Assembly (NCBI GenBank): GCA_050180235.1
Contig: JBFXEJ010000125.1
Location: forward strand, 1 to 16,753
Direction of reading: 5' to 3'
Length of the DNA stretch: 16,753 nt
Source: JAABRU01 sp050180235
Lineage (GTDB): Bacteria > Desulfobacterota > Desulfobacteria > Desulfobacterales > Desulfococcaceae
The position numbers were made by a program, and so were the translations under genes. Positions 1 through 7,929 of this stretch are shown here, piece by piece. The notes beneath the pieces were generated by a model. That model saw nothing but the letters and a program-made list of their open reading frames with translations, was not told the DNA's origin and ran no database searches. Numbering within the stretch: position 1 is the first letter of the stretch; every line of letters begins with the position of its first letter.

Positions 1-2
1 CT

Positions 3-113
3 GCCGAATGGTATAAAGAACGGAACAGGAATATGAAAGGTGTGGACTGGCAGTTCAGAACAAAGGATGCGAGAATAAAACTGAAGCGACTTTATCCGTC
101 AGTTAAACCTTGA
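3..113 (+). CDS. IS630-family transposase, C-terminal end (partial)
   Basis: The window opens inside an open frame of 36 codons ending in TGA at 111-113; its 5' part lies outside. The translated end, with WYKERN near the start and DARIKLKRLYPS close to the stop, matches my recollection of the C-terminus of IS630/Tc1-type DDE transposases, which commonly finish in a 'W-x-F-x-T-x-DARIKLK-x-LYP' pattern. No catalytic residue is in view, so whether the element is intact cannot be judged. No clear terminal inverted repeat of an insertion sequence could be recognised in the 110 bases after the stop. Confidence 0.65.
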   Translation, partial: AEWYKERNRNMKGVDWQFRTKDARIKLKRLYPSVKP

Positions 114-123
114 CAGAACACTA

Positions 124-211
124 GGGGCGGCATCCTGCCACAGTGGGTCATTTCAGACATCCCCGAATAACACCGCGTCCTTTTCCCCGCGGGGCGGCAT
201 CCTGCCGCCCC
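124..211. repeat. GC-rich repeat pair with hairpin
   Basis: The 16-mer GGGGCGGCATCCTGCC occurs at 124-139 and again at 191-206. The second copy continues into CCCC, forming a perfect 9-bp stem (GGGGCGGCA 191-199 with TGCCGCCCC 203-211) around a 3-base loop. It lies between the transposase end and the promoter at 229. It may be a dispersed REP-like unit or a terminator-like hairpin, but no T-run follows it. Confidence 0.6.
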
Positions 212-228
212 GCTCCCGCATCATTCTT

Positions 229-257
229 TTGACATTTCCCCCCGGATTGCCTATAAT
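229..257 (+). promoter_or_regulatory. Consensus sigma70-type promoter
   Basis: TTGACA at 229-234 and TATAAT at 252-257 are separated by exactly 17 bases, a perfect match to the housekeeping promoter consensus. Transcription would start near 264 and run into the tandem ATPase/nuclease genes after a leader of about 185 nt. The decamer CAGGGTTCCA occurs at 261-270 and 279-288, straddling the expected start site, and could be an operator. No other promoter in the window is this good. Confidence 0.75.
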
Positions 258-285
258 AAGCAGGGTTCCATTAATAAACAGGGTT

Positions 286-379
286 CCATAAATTTTCGGG
301 TATAAACTTTTCAGGACTGTGTTTATACAGAAGGCACTGACCGGAAGCTTATGCTGCTTTTATACCTGAAAATTTATGG
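286..379 (+). repeat. Long inverted repeat in the 5' leader
   Basis: Bases 286-306 and 359-379 are 21-base arms that are reverse complements except at one position. In RNA that position would be a G:U pair, so the leader could form an uninterrupted 21-bp helix with a 52-nt loop. It sits between the promoter at 229-257 and the Shine-Dalgarno sequence near 440. It could be an mRNA stability or regulatory hairpin, or the ends of a small inserted element. Confidence 0.6.
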
Positions 380-449
380 TTGCCTGCTTAGTTCACGCAA
401 AGAACGCAACGTTTTTTCCCCGCGCCAACTCAACCTACAGGAGGAAAAA

Positions 450-2252
450 ATGAAATTCCCTTACGGCATCTGTGATTTTTACCAAATTATTACAGAAGAC
501 TATTATTATGCTGACCGCACAGACCGGATTCCGCTTATAGAAGAAGCCGGAAAGCATCTGCTGTTTCTGCGTCCCCGGCGTTTCGGCAAAAGTCTTCTGC
601 TTTCCACTTTGGAAAATTATTATGATGCGGCAAAAGCGGATGAATTTGAAAAACTGTTCGGGCATCTTTCCATCGGGAAAAATCCCACGAAACGGCACAG
701 CAGTTATTTTGTGATGAAATGGGATTTTTCCGCAGTCAGTCCCCAGGGGGATGCGGAACAGATTCAGCAGGCTCTGTATGATCATATCAACGGGCGCATT
801 CAGGTGTTCGGAAAATATTATGCAGATTTTCTGACAGACAAAATTGAAATCAACCGGACAAATGCACCGGACTCACTCCAGTCCCTGCTGACAGCCATAC
901 AGGGAACACCCTGGCCCCTGTATCTTATCATTGACGAATACGACAATTTCGCAAATGAGGTGATGATGACCGGCCAGAAACAGACGCAGCGTTACAAAGA
1001 CCTGCTCTACGGCGAAGGTGCAGTCAAAACCGTGTTCAAGGCCGTGAAGGCCGCAGGCGCCGGGCTGGGACTTGACAGGGTTTTCATAACGGGAGTTTCC
1101 CCGGTGGTGCTGAGCGACATTACCAGCGGGTACAATATTGCGGAAAATATTTACCTGCATTCCGGATTCAATGATCTGTGCGGTTTTTCAGAAAATGAAA
1201 TCATGGATGTGACCGGAGAGATTGTCAGGGAATGTGATCTGCCTGAGGAAAAAACAGCGGAAGCCATTGGAATGATGCGGACATTCTACAACGGATACTG
1301 TTTCAGTCCTGACACGGATCATCCTGTTTACAATCCCACCCTTGCCCTTTATTTTCTGAAACAGTTTCAGGCAGACTGCCGGTATCCGCAGAACATGCTT
1401 GACAGCAATCTGGCAATGGATCGGGGAAAAATCCGTTATATCTCCGATATTCCCAAAGGGGAGGAGATTGTCATCAGTGCTCTGAATGGTGAACCATCCC
1501 CGAGTGTCCGGAATCTGGCCGACCGTTTCGGTGTGGAGGATATGCTCACAGCCCCCAAAGACAGCAATTTCATAGCATCCCTGCTGTATTATTTCGGTGT
1601 GCTGACCTTCAGCGGTGAAAAGACGGAATTCGGTGACTCTGTTCTGAAAATTCCGAATCTGGTGATCCGGAAGCTGTATGCGGAGCGGATACGGGAAATG
1701 TTTCTTCCCGGATCCGGGGATGAAATTCTGCAGACGGCCCGCAATTTTTACAAAACCGGTGACATGCAGTCCCTGTGTGATTTTGTTGAGCAGAAATATT
1801 TCAGAATATTTGAAAACCGGGATTACCGCTGGGCAAACGAACTGACAGTCAAAACCGCTTTTCTGACACTTCTGTTTGACGACAGTTTTTACATCATGGA
1901 TTCCGAAACTTCCCTTGAACGCGGGTATGCGGATATGACCATGATTGTGCGGCCCGACATGCGGCAGTATCCGCTTCTGGATTTTCTCATGGAGTTCAAA
2001 TATGTGAGTCTGAAAGATGCGGAACTCAACGGGGATCAGGCAAAAAAGACGGGAATTGAGAAACTCAGGGGTTTGGCCCCGGTGCAGAAAAAACTGGCCG
2101 AATCAGAAACAAAACTCAGAGATTACCGCAGAATCCTGCTCTCAGAATACGGAGATCGGCTGCATCTGCGCACATACAGCGTTGTTGCAATCGGATTTGA
2201 ACGAGTGATCTGGAAAGAACTGGCAGGAAATCTGAAAGATGAAACAGCATGA
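450..2252 (+). CDS. AAA-ATPase-like / PD-(D/E)XK nuclease protein, copy 1
   Basis: The 600-residue protein has the two-part architecture of the AAA-ATPase_like (PF09820) plus PDDEXK_9 (PF08011, formerly DUF1703) family. A P-loop variant, RPRRFGKS, is at about 41-48, a Walker B-like IIDEYD has D162/E163, and an ITGVSP sensor-like motif is near 212. The C-terminal nuclease motif is visible as YADM (D495), then MEFKYV (E515, K517), fitting D-x(n)-E-x-K. ATP-driven nucleic-acid cleavage is inferred from the domains; the family's biological role is not established and defence is only one possibility. The start at 450 is chosen because CAGGAGG lies just upstream and copy 2 has the same start context; an in-frame ATG at 351 has no such site. 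Copy 2 begins 13 bases after this stop, so the two are probably co-transcribed from the promoter at 229. A complete, apparently intact gene. Confidence 0.85.
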   Translation: MKFPYGICDFYQIITEDYYYADRTDRIPLIEEAGKHLLFLRPRRFGKSLLLSTLENYYDAAKADEFEKLFGHLSIGKNPTKRHSSYFVMKWDFSAVSPQGDAEQIQQALYDHINGRIQVFGKYYADFLTDKIEINRTNAPDSLQSLLTAIQGTPWPLYLIIDEYDNFANEVMMTGQKQTQRYKDLLYGEGAVKTVFKAVKAAGAGLGLDRVFITGVSPVVLSDITSGYNIAENIYLHSGFNDLCGFSENEIMDVTGEIVRECDLPEEKTAEAIGMMRTFYNGYCFSPDTDHPVYNPTLALYFLKQFQADCRYPQNMLDSNLAMDRGKIRYISDIPKGEEIVISALNGEPSPSVRNLADRFGVEDMLTAPKDSNFIASLLYYFGVLTFSGEKTEFGDSVLKIPNLVIRKLYAERIREMFLPGSGDEILQTARNFYKTGDMQSLCDFVEQKYFRIFENRDYRWANELTVKTAFLTLLFDDSFYIMDSETSLERGYADMTMIVRPDMRQYPLLDFLMEFKYVSLKDAELNGDQAKKTGIEKLRGLAPVQKKLAESETKLRDYRRILLSEYGDRLHLRTYSVVAIGFERVIWKELAGNLKDETA

Positions 2253-2265
2253 TCAGGAGGAAAAA

Positions 2266-4044
2266 ATGAAATTCCCTTACGGCATCTGTGATTTTTACAA
2301 AATCATCACCGAAGGATATTATTACGCTGACCGCACAGACCGGATTCCGGTGATAGAAGATGCGGGTTCAAATCTGCTGTTTCTGCGTCCCCGGAGGTTC
2401 GGCAAAAGTCTTCTGCTTTCCATGCTGGAAAACTATTATGACGTGGGAAAAACCGGTGAGTTTGAACGTCTGTTCAGCCATCTTGCCATCGGGAAAAATC
2501 CCACGCAGCGGCACAGCATTTATTTTGTGATGAAATGGGATTTTTCCGCAGTCAGTCCCCAGGGGGACAGCCAGCAGATCAGCCGCTCCCTTCACAACCA
2601 TATCAACGGGTGTATTGAGCAGTTCCTCGTCCGTTATCAGGACAGGCTGAACTATTCCGTCACCATTGATGGATCTGACTGCCTGCGCTCCTTCCAGTCT
2701 GTGCTTGCTGCTGTCAGTCAGACCCCGCATACTCTGTATCTTCTCATTGACGAATACGACAATTTCGCAAATGAGGTGATGATGTCCGGTCAGACACAGA
2801 TGCAGCGTTACAAAGATCTGCTCTACGGCGAAGGTACAGTCAAAACCCTGTTCAAGGCAGTAAAGGCTGCAGGTGCGGGGCTGGGACTGGACAGGGTTTT
2901 CATTACAGGCGTTTCCCCTGTGGTGCTGAGTGACATCACCAGCGGATACAATATTGCGGAAAACATTTATCTGCATTCCAGATTCAATGATCTGTGCGGT
3001 TTTTCCGGAAGGGAAATCAGTGATGTGGCTGAAGAAACTGTCAGGGAATGTGATCTGCCTGAAGAAAAGACAGCGGAAGCGGTTGGCATGATGCGGACAT
3101 TCTACAACGGTTACTGTTTCAGTCCTGACACGGATCATCCTGTTTACAATCCCACCCTTGCCCTTTATTTTCTCAAACAGTTTCAGGCGGACTGCCGGTA
3201 TCCGCAGAACATGCTTGACAGCAATCTGGCAATGGATCGGGGAAAAATCCGTTATATCTCCGATCTTCCCAAAGGGGAGCAAATCCTCATCAGCGCACTG
3301 AACAGTGAACCGGCCCTGCGTGTTCAGTTCATGGCCGACCGTTTCGGGGTGGAGGATATGCTGACCGCACCGAAAGACAATACCTTCATGTCCTCCCTGC
3401 TGTATTATTTCGGCGTGCTGACCTTCAGCGGACAGAAAACGGATTTCGGAGAATCTGTTCTGAAAATTCCGAATCTGGCAATACGGAAGCTGTACGCGGA
3501 GCGGATCAGGGAAATGTTTCTTCCCGGATCCGGGGATGAAATTCTGCGGACAGCCCGGAATTTTTACAAAACCGGGGACATGCAGCCCCAGTGTGATTTT
3601 ATTGAGCAGAAATATTTCAGAGTGTTTGACAACCGGGATTACCGGTGGGCAAACGAACTGACAGTCAAGACCGTTTTCCTGACACTGCTGTTCAATGATT
3701 TTTTTTACATCATGGATTCCGAAACTTCGCTGGAACGCGAGTATGCGGATATGACCATGATCGTCCGGCCCGATATGCGGCAGTATCCGCTGCCGGATTT
3801 TCTCATGGAATTCAAATATGTGAGTCTTAAAGACGCTGAACTGACCGGGGATCAGGCAAAAGAGATGGGGATTGAGGAACTCAGTGCTTTGGCTCCGGTA
3901 CAGAAAAAACTGGCTGAGTCAGAGGTAAAACTCAGGGATTACCGCCATATTCTGCTCTCAGAATACGGTGATCTTCTGCGTCTGCGGACGTACAGTGTTG
4001 TTTCCATTGGATTTGAACGCCTGATTTGGAAAGAAATGGCATGA
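2266..4044 (+). CDS. AAA-ATPase-like / PD-(D/E)XK nuclease protein, copy 2
   Basis: This is a tandem paralogue of the preceding gene, 592 residues long and collinear with it without net insertions or deletions until the last residues. P-loop RPRRFGKS, Walker B-like LIDEYD, ITGVSP, and nuclease residues D495, E515 and K517 are all kept. The start at 2266 follows CAGGAGG; an in-frame ATG at 2239 overlaps the end of copy 1 and is less likely. Residues about 102-156, between the ATPase motifs, barely align with copy 1, whereas long blocks elsewhere (for example 3095-3280) are almost identical at DNA level. Copy 2 lacks copy 1's last eight residues because GGA in copy 1 corresponds to TGA here. 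Function is inferred from domains only, as for copy 1. Confidence 0.85.
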   Translation: MKFPYGICDFYKIITEGYYYADRTDRIPVIEDAGSNLLFLRPRRFGKSLLLSMLENYYDVGKTGEFERLFSHLAIGKNPTQRHSIYFVMKWDFSAVSPQGDSQQISRSLHNHINGCIEQFLVRYQDRLNYSVTIDGSDCLRSFQSVLAAVSQTPHTLYLLIDEYDNFANEVMMSGQTQMQRYKDLLYGEGTVKTLFKAVKAAGAGLGLDRVFITGVSPVVLSDITSGYNIAENIYLHSRFNDLCGFSGREISDVAEETVRECDLPEEKTAEAVGMMRTFYNGYCFSPDTDHPVYNPTLALYFLKQFQADCRYPQNMLDSNLAMDRGKIRYISDLPKGEQILISALNSEPALRVQFMADRFGVEDMLTAPKDNTFMSSLLYYFGVLTFSGQKTDFGESVLKIPNLAIRKLYAERIREMFLPGSGDEILRTARNFYKTGDMQPQCDFIEQKYFRVFDNRDYRWANELTVKTVFLTLLFNDFFYIMDSETSLEREYADMTMIVRPDMRQYPLPDFLMEFKYVSLKDAELTGDQAKEMGIEELSALAPVQKKLAESEVKLRDYRHILLSEYGDLLRLRTYSVVSIGFERLIWKEMA

Positions 4045-4057
4045 AATCTGAAAAATA

Positions 4058-4183
4058 ATACCAATTCTCCATTGATTTGATACAATACTGTAAGTTTTTC
4101 CGCTGGTAAGCGAGTGCAAAAAACCGCTCCGCTCAATTTTTGCACTCCTCCGGATTTGTATAAAACCAATGGCGATTTGGTAT
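4058..4183. repeat. MITE-like element with ATACCAA termini (copy 1)
   Basis: The left end, ATACCAATTCTCCATTGATT, is matched in inverted orientation, imperfectly, by the right end CCAATGGCGATTTGGTAT. Inside is a perfect 11-bp inverted repeat, GAGTGCAAAAA (4112-4122) with TTTTTGCACTC (4137-4147). The interior string CCGCTCCGCTCAATTT and its surroundings recur in the element at 7930-8081. No ORF is present, so it resembles a non-autonomous mobile repeat. It begins about a dozen bases after the stop of copy 2. Confidence 0.7.
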
Positions 4184-4200
4184 AACCAGATATTAATATC

Positions 4201-4310
4201 AATTCGTTTTCAAAACATGTGCATACCAAATTCTGTTTTTTTCGTGCTGTCCGTGTCTTTCGCGGTTTAAAAAAAGAGGCATTCCCCGAACTTTGAAAAC
4301 GATTTGGTAT
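4201..4310. repeat. Second inverted-repeat element upstream of the methyltransferase
   Basis: ATACCAAAT (4223-4231) and ATTTGGTAT (4302-4310) form an inverted pair with the same terminal motif as the element at 4058-4183 but a different interior, which contains CGTGCTGTCCGTGTCTTTCG. A further inverted pair, AATTCGTTTTCAAA (from 4201) and TTTGAAAACGATT (to about 4304), overlaps it. The right end lies 46 bases before the methyltransferase start, so it probably contributes to that gene's upstream region. No convincing promoter was found in it. Confidence 0.55.
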
Positions 4311-4356
4311 AACCTTTTTATGTTGAGCTGCAAATAAATAACACCCGGAGGAAAAA

Positions 4357-5157
4357 ATGCAAACCTATGTTCACGGTTATTCACAGAGAGAAGAGCAGAG
4401 ACTGCGGGATCAGGCAGATACACTTGCCCAACTGCTGCATTCAGACACAGTGTATCCGGCCGGAACCCGGATACTGGAAGCCGGATGCGGTGTGGGCGCG
4501 CAGACAGTGTTTCTGGCTGCAAACAATCCGGAAGCCGGGATTACTTCCATTGACATTTCAGAGAATTCTCTTGCCAAAGCCAAAGAAACTGTTCATAAAA
4601 TGGGTATAACAAATGTGGTGTTCCAAAAAGCCGATATTTTTGATATGCCCTTTGAAGCGGAAAGTTTTGACCATATCTTTCTGTGTTTTGTGCTGGAACA
4701 TCTGGAAAATCCGCTGGCTGCCCTGAAAAATCTGACAAAATATCTCAGGAAGGGCGGCAGTCTGACAGTGATTGAAGGGGATCACGGCTCTTTTTACTGT
4801 CATCCCCAGACAAAAGAGGCTTCCCGTGCAGTGCAGTGTCTGGTGGATATACAGGCTATGACCGGCGGCAATGCGCTGATTGGCAGGCAACTGTATCCTC
4901 TGCTGAAACACGCGGGAATGCAGGATGTAAGGGTTTCTCCCCGGATGGTCTATTCGGATGCCTCAAAACCCGCTTTGGTGGAAGGTTTTGTGAAAAACAC
5001 ATTTACAGCAATGGTGGCAGGCGTGCGGGAGCAGGCATTGAAACTGAAAATGATGGACAAGTCCGCATGGGACAGAGGAATTGCGGATTTGATGAATACC
5101 GCCGGGCCGGACGGAACATTCTGCTATACGTTTTTTAAAGGAACCGGGGTGAAATGA
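4357..5157 (+). CDS. Class I SAM-dependent methyltransferase
   Basis: A 266-residue soluble Rossmann-fold methyltransferase. Motif I is EAGCGVG at residues 41-47, which binds S-adenosylmethionine; the acidic residue after strand 2 is in SIDIS (about 63-67); the ADIFDMPF motif (about 91-98) contacts the adenine; and FCFVLEHLENP corresponds to the post-motif II region of UbiE-like/Methyltransf_11 proteins. The C-terminal half (about 150-266) is a family-specific cap with no motif I can assign to a substrate, so methylation of a small molecule is inference from the fold. The start at 4357 is supported by GGAGG six bases upstream. It is a single-gene unit flanked on both sides by inverted-repeat elements, so the context does not suggest a pathway. 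Confidence 0.85.
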   Translation: MQTYVHGYSQREEQRLRDQADTLAQLLHSDTVYPAGTRILEAGCGVGAQTVFLAANNPEAGITSIDISENSLAKAKETVHKMGITNVVFQKADIFDMPFEAESFDHIFLCFVLEHLENPLAALKNLTKYLRKGGSLTVIEGDHGSFYCHPQTKEASRAVQCLVDIQAMTGGNALIGRQLYPLLKHAGMQDVRVSPRMVYSDASKPALVEGFVKNTFTAMVAGVREQALKLKMMDKSAWDRGIADLMNTAGPDGTFCYTFFKGTGVK

Positions 5158-5288
5158 CACTGCCGGAGATATGTAATTCACTGATATTCCGCAGCCGGTT
5201 TAACAGTCATGAACCATTTAAGAAATAAGGCAGTACACGGCTAAATTGAATCTTATAGTATTACAAACCAAATTTTTAAAAAAATTTA

Positions 5289-5392
5289 GTGCTTCATTTC
5301 ATTTTAATTTATGGGTATCATCTCTGATGAATACCGGGTGTCGGATTACGCTGACGCTAATCCGACCTACAATTTTAAGTGAAATGAAGCAT
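5289..5392. repeat. MITE-like element with GCTTCATTTC termini
   Basis: In the 413-base gene-free stretch 5158-5570, GTGCTTCATTTCATTTTAA (from 5289) is matched by an inverted copy, TTAAGTGAAATGAAGCA (to about 5391), with a small mismatch. The core holds GTCGGATTA (5340-5348) and TAATCCGAC (5358-5366), a perfect 9-bp stem with a 9-base loop, in the context of a 'GTAGGTCGGATTA' type sequence that I recall as a widespread bacterial intergenic repeat. A smaller hairpin, GGTATCATC/GATGAATACC, lies just left of it. Before it, 5158-5288 shows only an AT-rich inverted run near 5270-5287. Confidence 0.65.
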
Positions 5393-5408
5393 TAGTTTGT
5401 CAGGACAT

Positions 5409-5509
5409 GTTTTCAAATTCATTTCAACCTTCTTATTTCAAAAAGAAAACCGCTTTTTGCGGATTTATGTAATCTGCTGATTATATTTTGGATTTGTCAA
5501 TTTGAAAAC
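5409..5509. repeat. 11-bp inverted repeat upstream of the HEAT protein
   Basis: GTTTTCAAATT (5409-5419) and AATTTGAAAAC (5499-5509) are perfect reverse complements 79 bases apart, and between them CCGCTTTTTGCGG forms a small hairpin. TTGAAA at 5502-5507 followed by TTTATACA around 5525-5532 could be a weak promoter for the HEAT-repeat gene, but the -10 match and spacing are poor, so no promoter is called. Confidence 0.45.
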
Positions 5510-5570
5510 AGTCCGCTAATCTGCTTTATACATTTATATACAAAACCCCGAATAAAGATACGGAAGATCC

Positions 5571-7685
5571 ATGAAGGATTCAGAAATTTCAGAAACAGAC
5601 ATTGATATTGTTCAGAAAAAAGCTGTGGATGCCATGATTGCCATAAACGCGGCTATCCGCACCCTGCATTTGTATCCCCTCAGCAGTGCCGTATGCAGCA
5701 ATTCCATTGACAAAGCATACGGACTTTTTCTGACTGTTCTGGAACAGACAGAGGAACTGATTTTTTCGGAATCGGAAAAACGGCTGCTTATCTGCGGCAG
5801 GCCCCTGAACGAGGCAGAAATGCAGAAACCCCAGGTATCGGCCTTTCTTGATCTGCTTCTGAATTTCGGGATCAGGGAAATTTCCGTCAAAAAAGGCATG
5901 GAAAAAGAGGAGTTTGCCAAATTCCTTGCAATGATCGGAACAAATCCCGGAAAAATCCGGGAGGCCGGAGGCCTGAAAAAACTGCTTGCCGAAAGCGGTT
6001 TCCGGCACGTGCGCATGGATGACAAAGTTTTTGTTTCACAGGAAAAGGAGCAGAAAAGGGAATCCGGAGCAAAGCAGAGAGTGGAAATCGGGCAGATTTA
6101 CGGCCCGATGGTGGAAACCCTGGACAGCATCCTGGACATGGAAAACAAAAGCCGTGTTTCCAAGTGTCTGGCCTCGTCCATTGTCAAAAAAGATGAAGAT
6201 TTTCTCAGCACAGTACTGGTACAGAAAGCAGAGGGGGATCTGGGACGTCAGCTTTTTCACCATCTGATTGATGAAATGGATGATAAGCAGTTTGAAAAAC
6301 TGGTGTTCCGTTTTCGGCAGATGATTGCTGACAAGGCAGGTGCTGAAAAAAACAGCACAGAGAAGGAGGTCATCCTGCAGGCCATCCGGAACATGCTGAA
6401 AACAGAGAAAGGGGAACATCTGCAGACCCGTCTGCGGGAAAAGAAATCGCAGGAACAGATACGTAAAGCCCGCCAGTCCGCGCGGCTGCGCGCGGGGATT
6501 GACAATATTCTCAATGACAGGGATGAAGCCTTCAGGGATCCGGATCTCATGGAGTTCCTGCCAGGGGCAGTGAATCTCCTGTTTGCACAAAAGCAGAATG
6601 CAGCCGCGGAAAAACTCATTGATCGGATGGGAGACGGTCTGCTCAGCCGGGACCCTGAAATCCGCCATCCGGTATCACGGGCTTTGTCGCTGATTTTCCG
6701 GCAGAGTCCGCAGCAGAGCAGAAGTCTGCTTGTGCGCAGGCTTTCCTACAACCTGTCTGACTGGGTCAAAATGGAAACCCGTATCAGCCCGGAATATGAA
6801 AGCATCTGTGTCTGTCTGAAAAATCTGGCACGTGCCATGATTAAGAAATACCGTCTGGAGGAATGCCTTCATATTATTGAGGCACTGCATACAGTCTGCT
6901 GCGGAAAAAATCCGGAAGATGGAAACCGCTTACCCGGAAGGGATCTGCTCCGGGAACTGGCTTCGGATGATGTGATGGAAGTCCTGATGGCTGAATTCAT
7001 GGCAAATGATACAGAGCGGCGCAGACAGGGCGGGCTGATTCTGACCCGGATGGGAGCCGGTGCTGCGGAATCTCTGCTGACACTGCTGAAAGAGAGCGGA
7101 AACCGTTATGAAAGGGCCAGAGTAATCAAAGCCGTTTCCGATATTGGCAGATCTGCTCTTCCCTGTCTGGAAGAACAGATCAGGCAGGGCAAACCCTGGT
7201 TTTATATGCGGAATCTGATTCTGCTTTTTGGGAAAACAGGAGATATTTCCCATCTGGATATTCTGCTGCCCTTTCTCAGAGACAGGGATCTCCGTGTACG
7301 GCGGGAGTGTCTGAACACCATATTTCTCATTGGCGGAAACAGAAGGGAAGATATTTTTCTTTCCAGCCTTCCCCAGGCTGATGATCAGATGAAAAGTGAT
7401 ATGGTCAAATTCCTGGGACGCATGAAAAGCGGCAGAGCAGTTCCCCTTCTCCTTGAAATGCTGAACTCCGGAGCCCTTGTTTCCTCCAGAATCAGAAACA
7501 CTCTGGAGGAAAACATCTGCATGTCGCTGGGGGCCATCGGAACGGCAGAAGCGGTTTCTGCCTTGCAGCATATCGCTGATTCCAGTGTGAAAAAGAGATT
7601 TCTGGGCCGCAGTTCAGATGTGCACCGCCTGAAAAGCACAGCGGAAAAGGCATTGCAGTTGATGGCAAAAGCAGCAACACTCTGA
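5571..7685 (+). CDS. HEAT-repeat protein with a conserved-looking N-terminal domain
   Basis: A 704-residue soluble protein. The C-terminal third, about residues 470-700, is built of paired helices with the HEAT/PBS-lyase pattern: for example GGLILTRMGAGAAESLLTLL, then VIKAVSDIGRSALPCLE, VRRECLNTIFLIGG, MVKFLGRMKSGRAVPLLLEM and GAIGTAEAVSALQHIA. Such arrays form protein-binding solenoids. The first 150 residues include AINAAIRTLHLYPLSSAV and resemble, from memory, an N-terminal module that precedes HEAT or HD-GYP domains in delta-proteobacterial signalling proteins. The middle (about 160-460) is charged and helical. No catalytic motif, signal peptide or membrane segment is seen. The start is the first ATG of the frame, with a weak GGAAG five bases upstream. 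A scaffold or adaptor role is inference. It is monocistronic and converges on the DHH/SDR gene. Confidence 0.75.
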   Translation: MKDSEISETDIDIVQKKAVDAMIAINAAIRTLHLYPLSSAVCSNSIDKAYGLFLTVLEQTEELIFSESEKRLLICGRPLNEAEMQKPQVSAFLDLLLNFGIREISVKKGMEKEEFAKFLAMIGTNPGKIREAGGLKKLLAESGFRHVRMDDKVFVSQEKEQKRESGAKQRVEIGQIYGPMVETLDSILDMENKSRVSKCLASSIVKKDEDFLSTVLVQKAEGDLGRQLFHHLIDEMDDKQFEKLVFRFRQMIADKAGAEKNSTEKEVILQAIRNMLKTEKGEHLQTRLREKKSQEQIRKARQSARLRAGIDNILNDRDEAFRDPDLMEFLPGAVNLLFAQKQNAAAEKLIDRMGDGLLSRDPEIRHPVSRALSLIFRQSPQQSRSLLVRRLSYNLSDWVKMETRISPEYESICVCLKNLARAMIKKYRLEECLHIIEALHTVCCGKNPEDGNRLPGRDLLRELASDDVMEVLMAEFMANDTERRRQGGLILTRMGAGAAESLLTLLKESGNRYERARVIKAVSDIGRSALPCLEEQIRQGKPWFYMRNLILLFGKTGDISHLDILLPFLRDRDLRVRRECLNTIFLIGGNRREDIFLSSLPQADDQMKSDMVKFLGRMKSGRAVPLLLEMLNSGALVSSRIRNTLEENICMSLGAIGTAEAVSALQHIADSSVKKRFLGRSSDVHRLKSTAEKALQLMAKAATL

Positions 7686-7801
7686 AGTTGGGACAGTTGC
7701 TCTGTATGAACTCCGGACAGCGGGCCAAAACGGAGGAGCCTTACTTAAACCTGTGTTTCACACAGAAAAAAAGGCTGTGCCAGTCTGCGAAAACTGTCAT
7801 T

Positions 7802-7928
7802 ATACCGATTCTCCATTGAAAGTATACTTATGATTCGGTTTCCCACAGAGGACACAGAGATAAAAAACCACAGAGAACACAGAGAAAACAACTCACTTTA
7901 TTGTATAAATTCAACAGCGGATTGGTAT
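7802..7928. repeat. Inverted-repeat element containing CACAGAG repeats
   Basis: ATACCGATTCTCCATTG at the left and GCGGATTGGTAT at the right form imperfect inverted ends of the same type as the element at 4058-4183. The interior is different: CCACAGAGGACACAGAG (from about 7843) followed by CCACAGAGAACACAGAG (from about 7868), a short tandem repeat of a motif I recall as common in intergenic DNA of many bacteria and archaea. The flanking 7686-7801 holds nothing recognisable apart from a short CTGTG/CACAG hairpin without a proper T-run. Confidence 0.55.
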
Positions 7929-7929
7929 T

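Noticed and set aside
124..211. GC hairpin as the transposase terminator
   Set aside because: There is no T-run after the stem, and the same 16-mer occurs twice, which fits a dispersed repeat better.
351..449. 33-codon N-terminal extension of ATPase/nuclease copy 1
   Set aside because: The ATG at 351 lacks a Shine-Dalgarno sequence and the extension overlaps the leader hairpin, while the ATG at 450 has CAGGAGG and the same context as copy 2.
2368..3282. 304-codon minus-strand open frame inside copy 2
   Set aside because: It is a shadow of the conserved plus-strand gene; a partly similar shadow exists in copy 1, as expected from the duplication, and no domain is recognisable.
7843..7890. CACAGAG tandem units considered as a CRISPR array
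   Set aside because: Only two imperfect units of about 17 bases with short, non-unique spacing and no cas genes; better explained as a known type of intergenic repeat.
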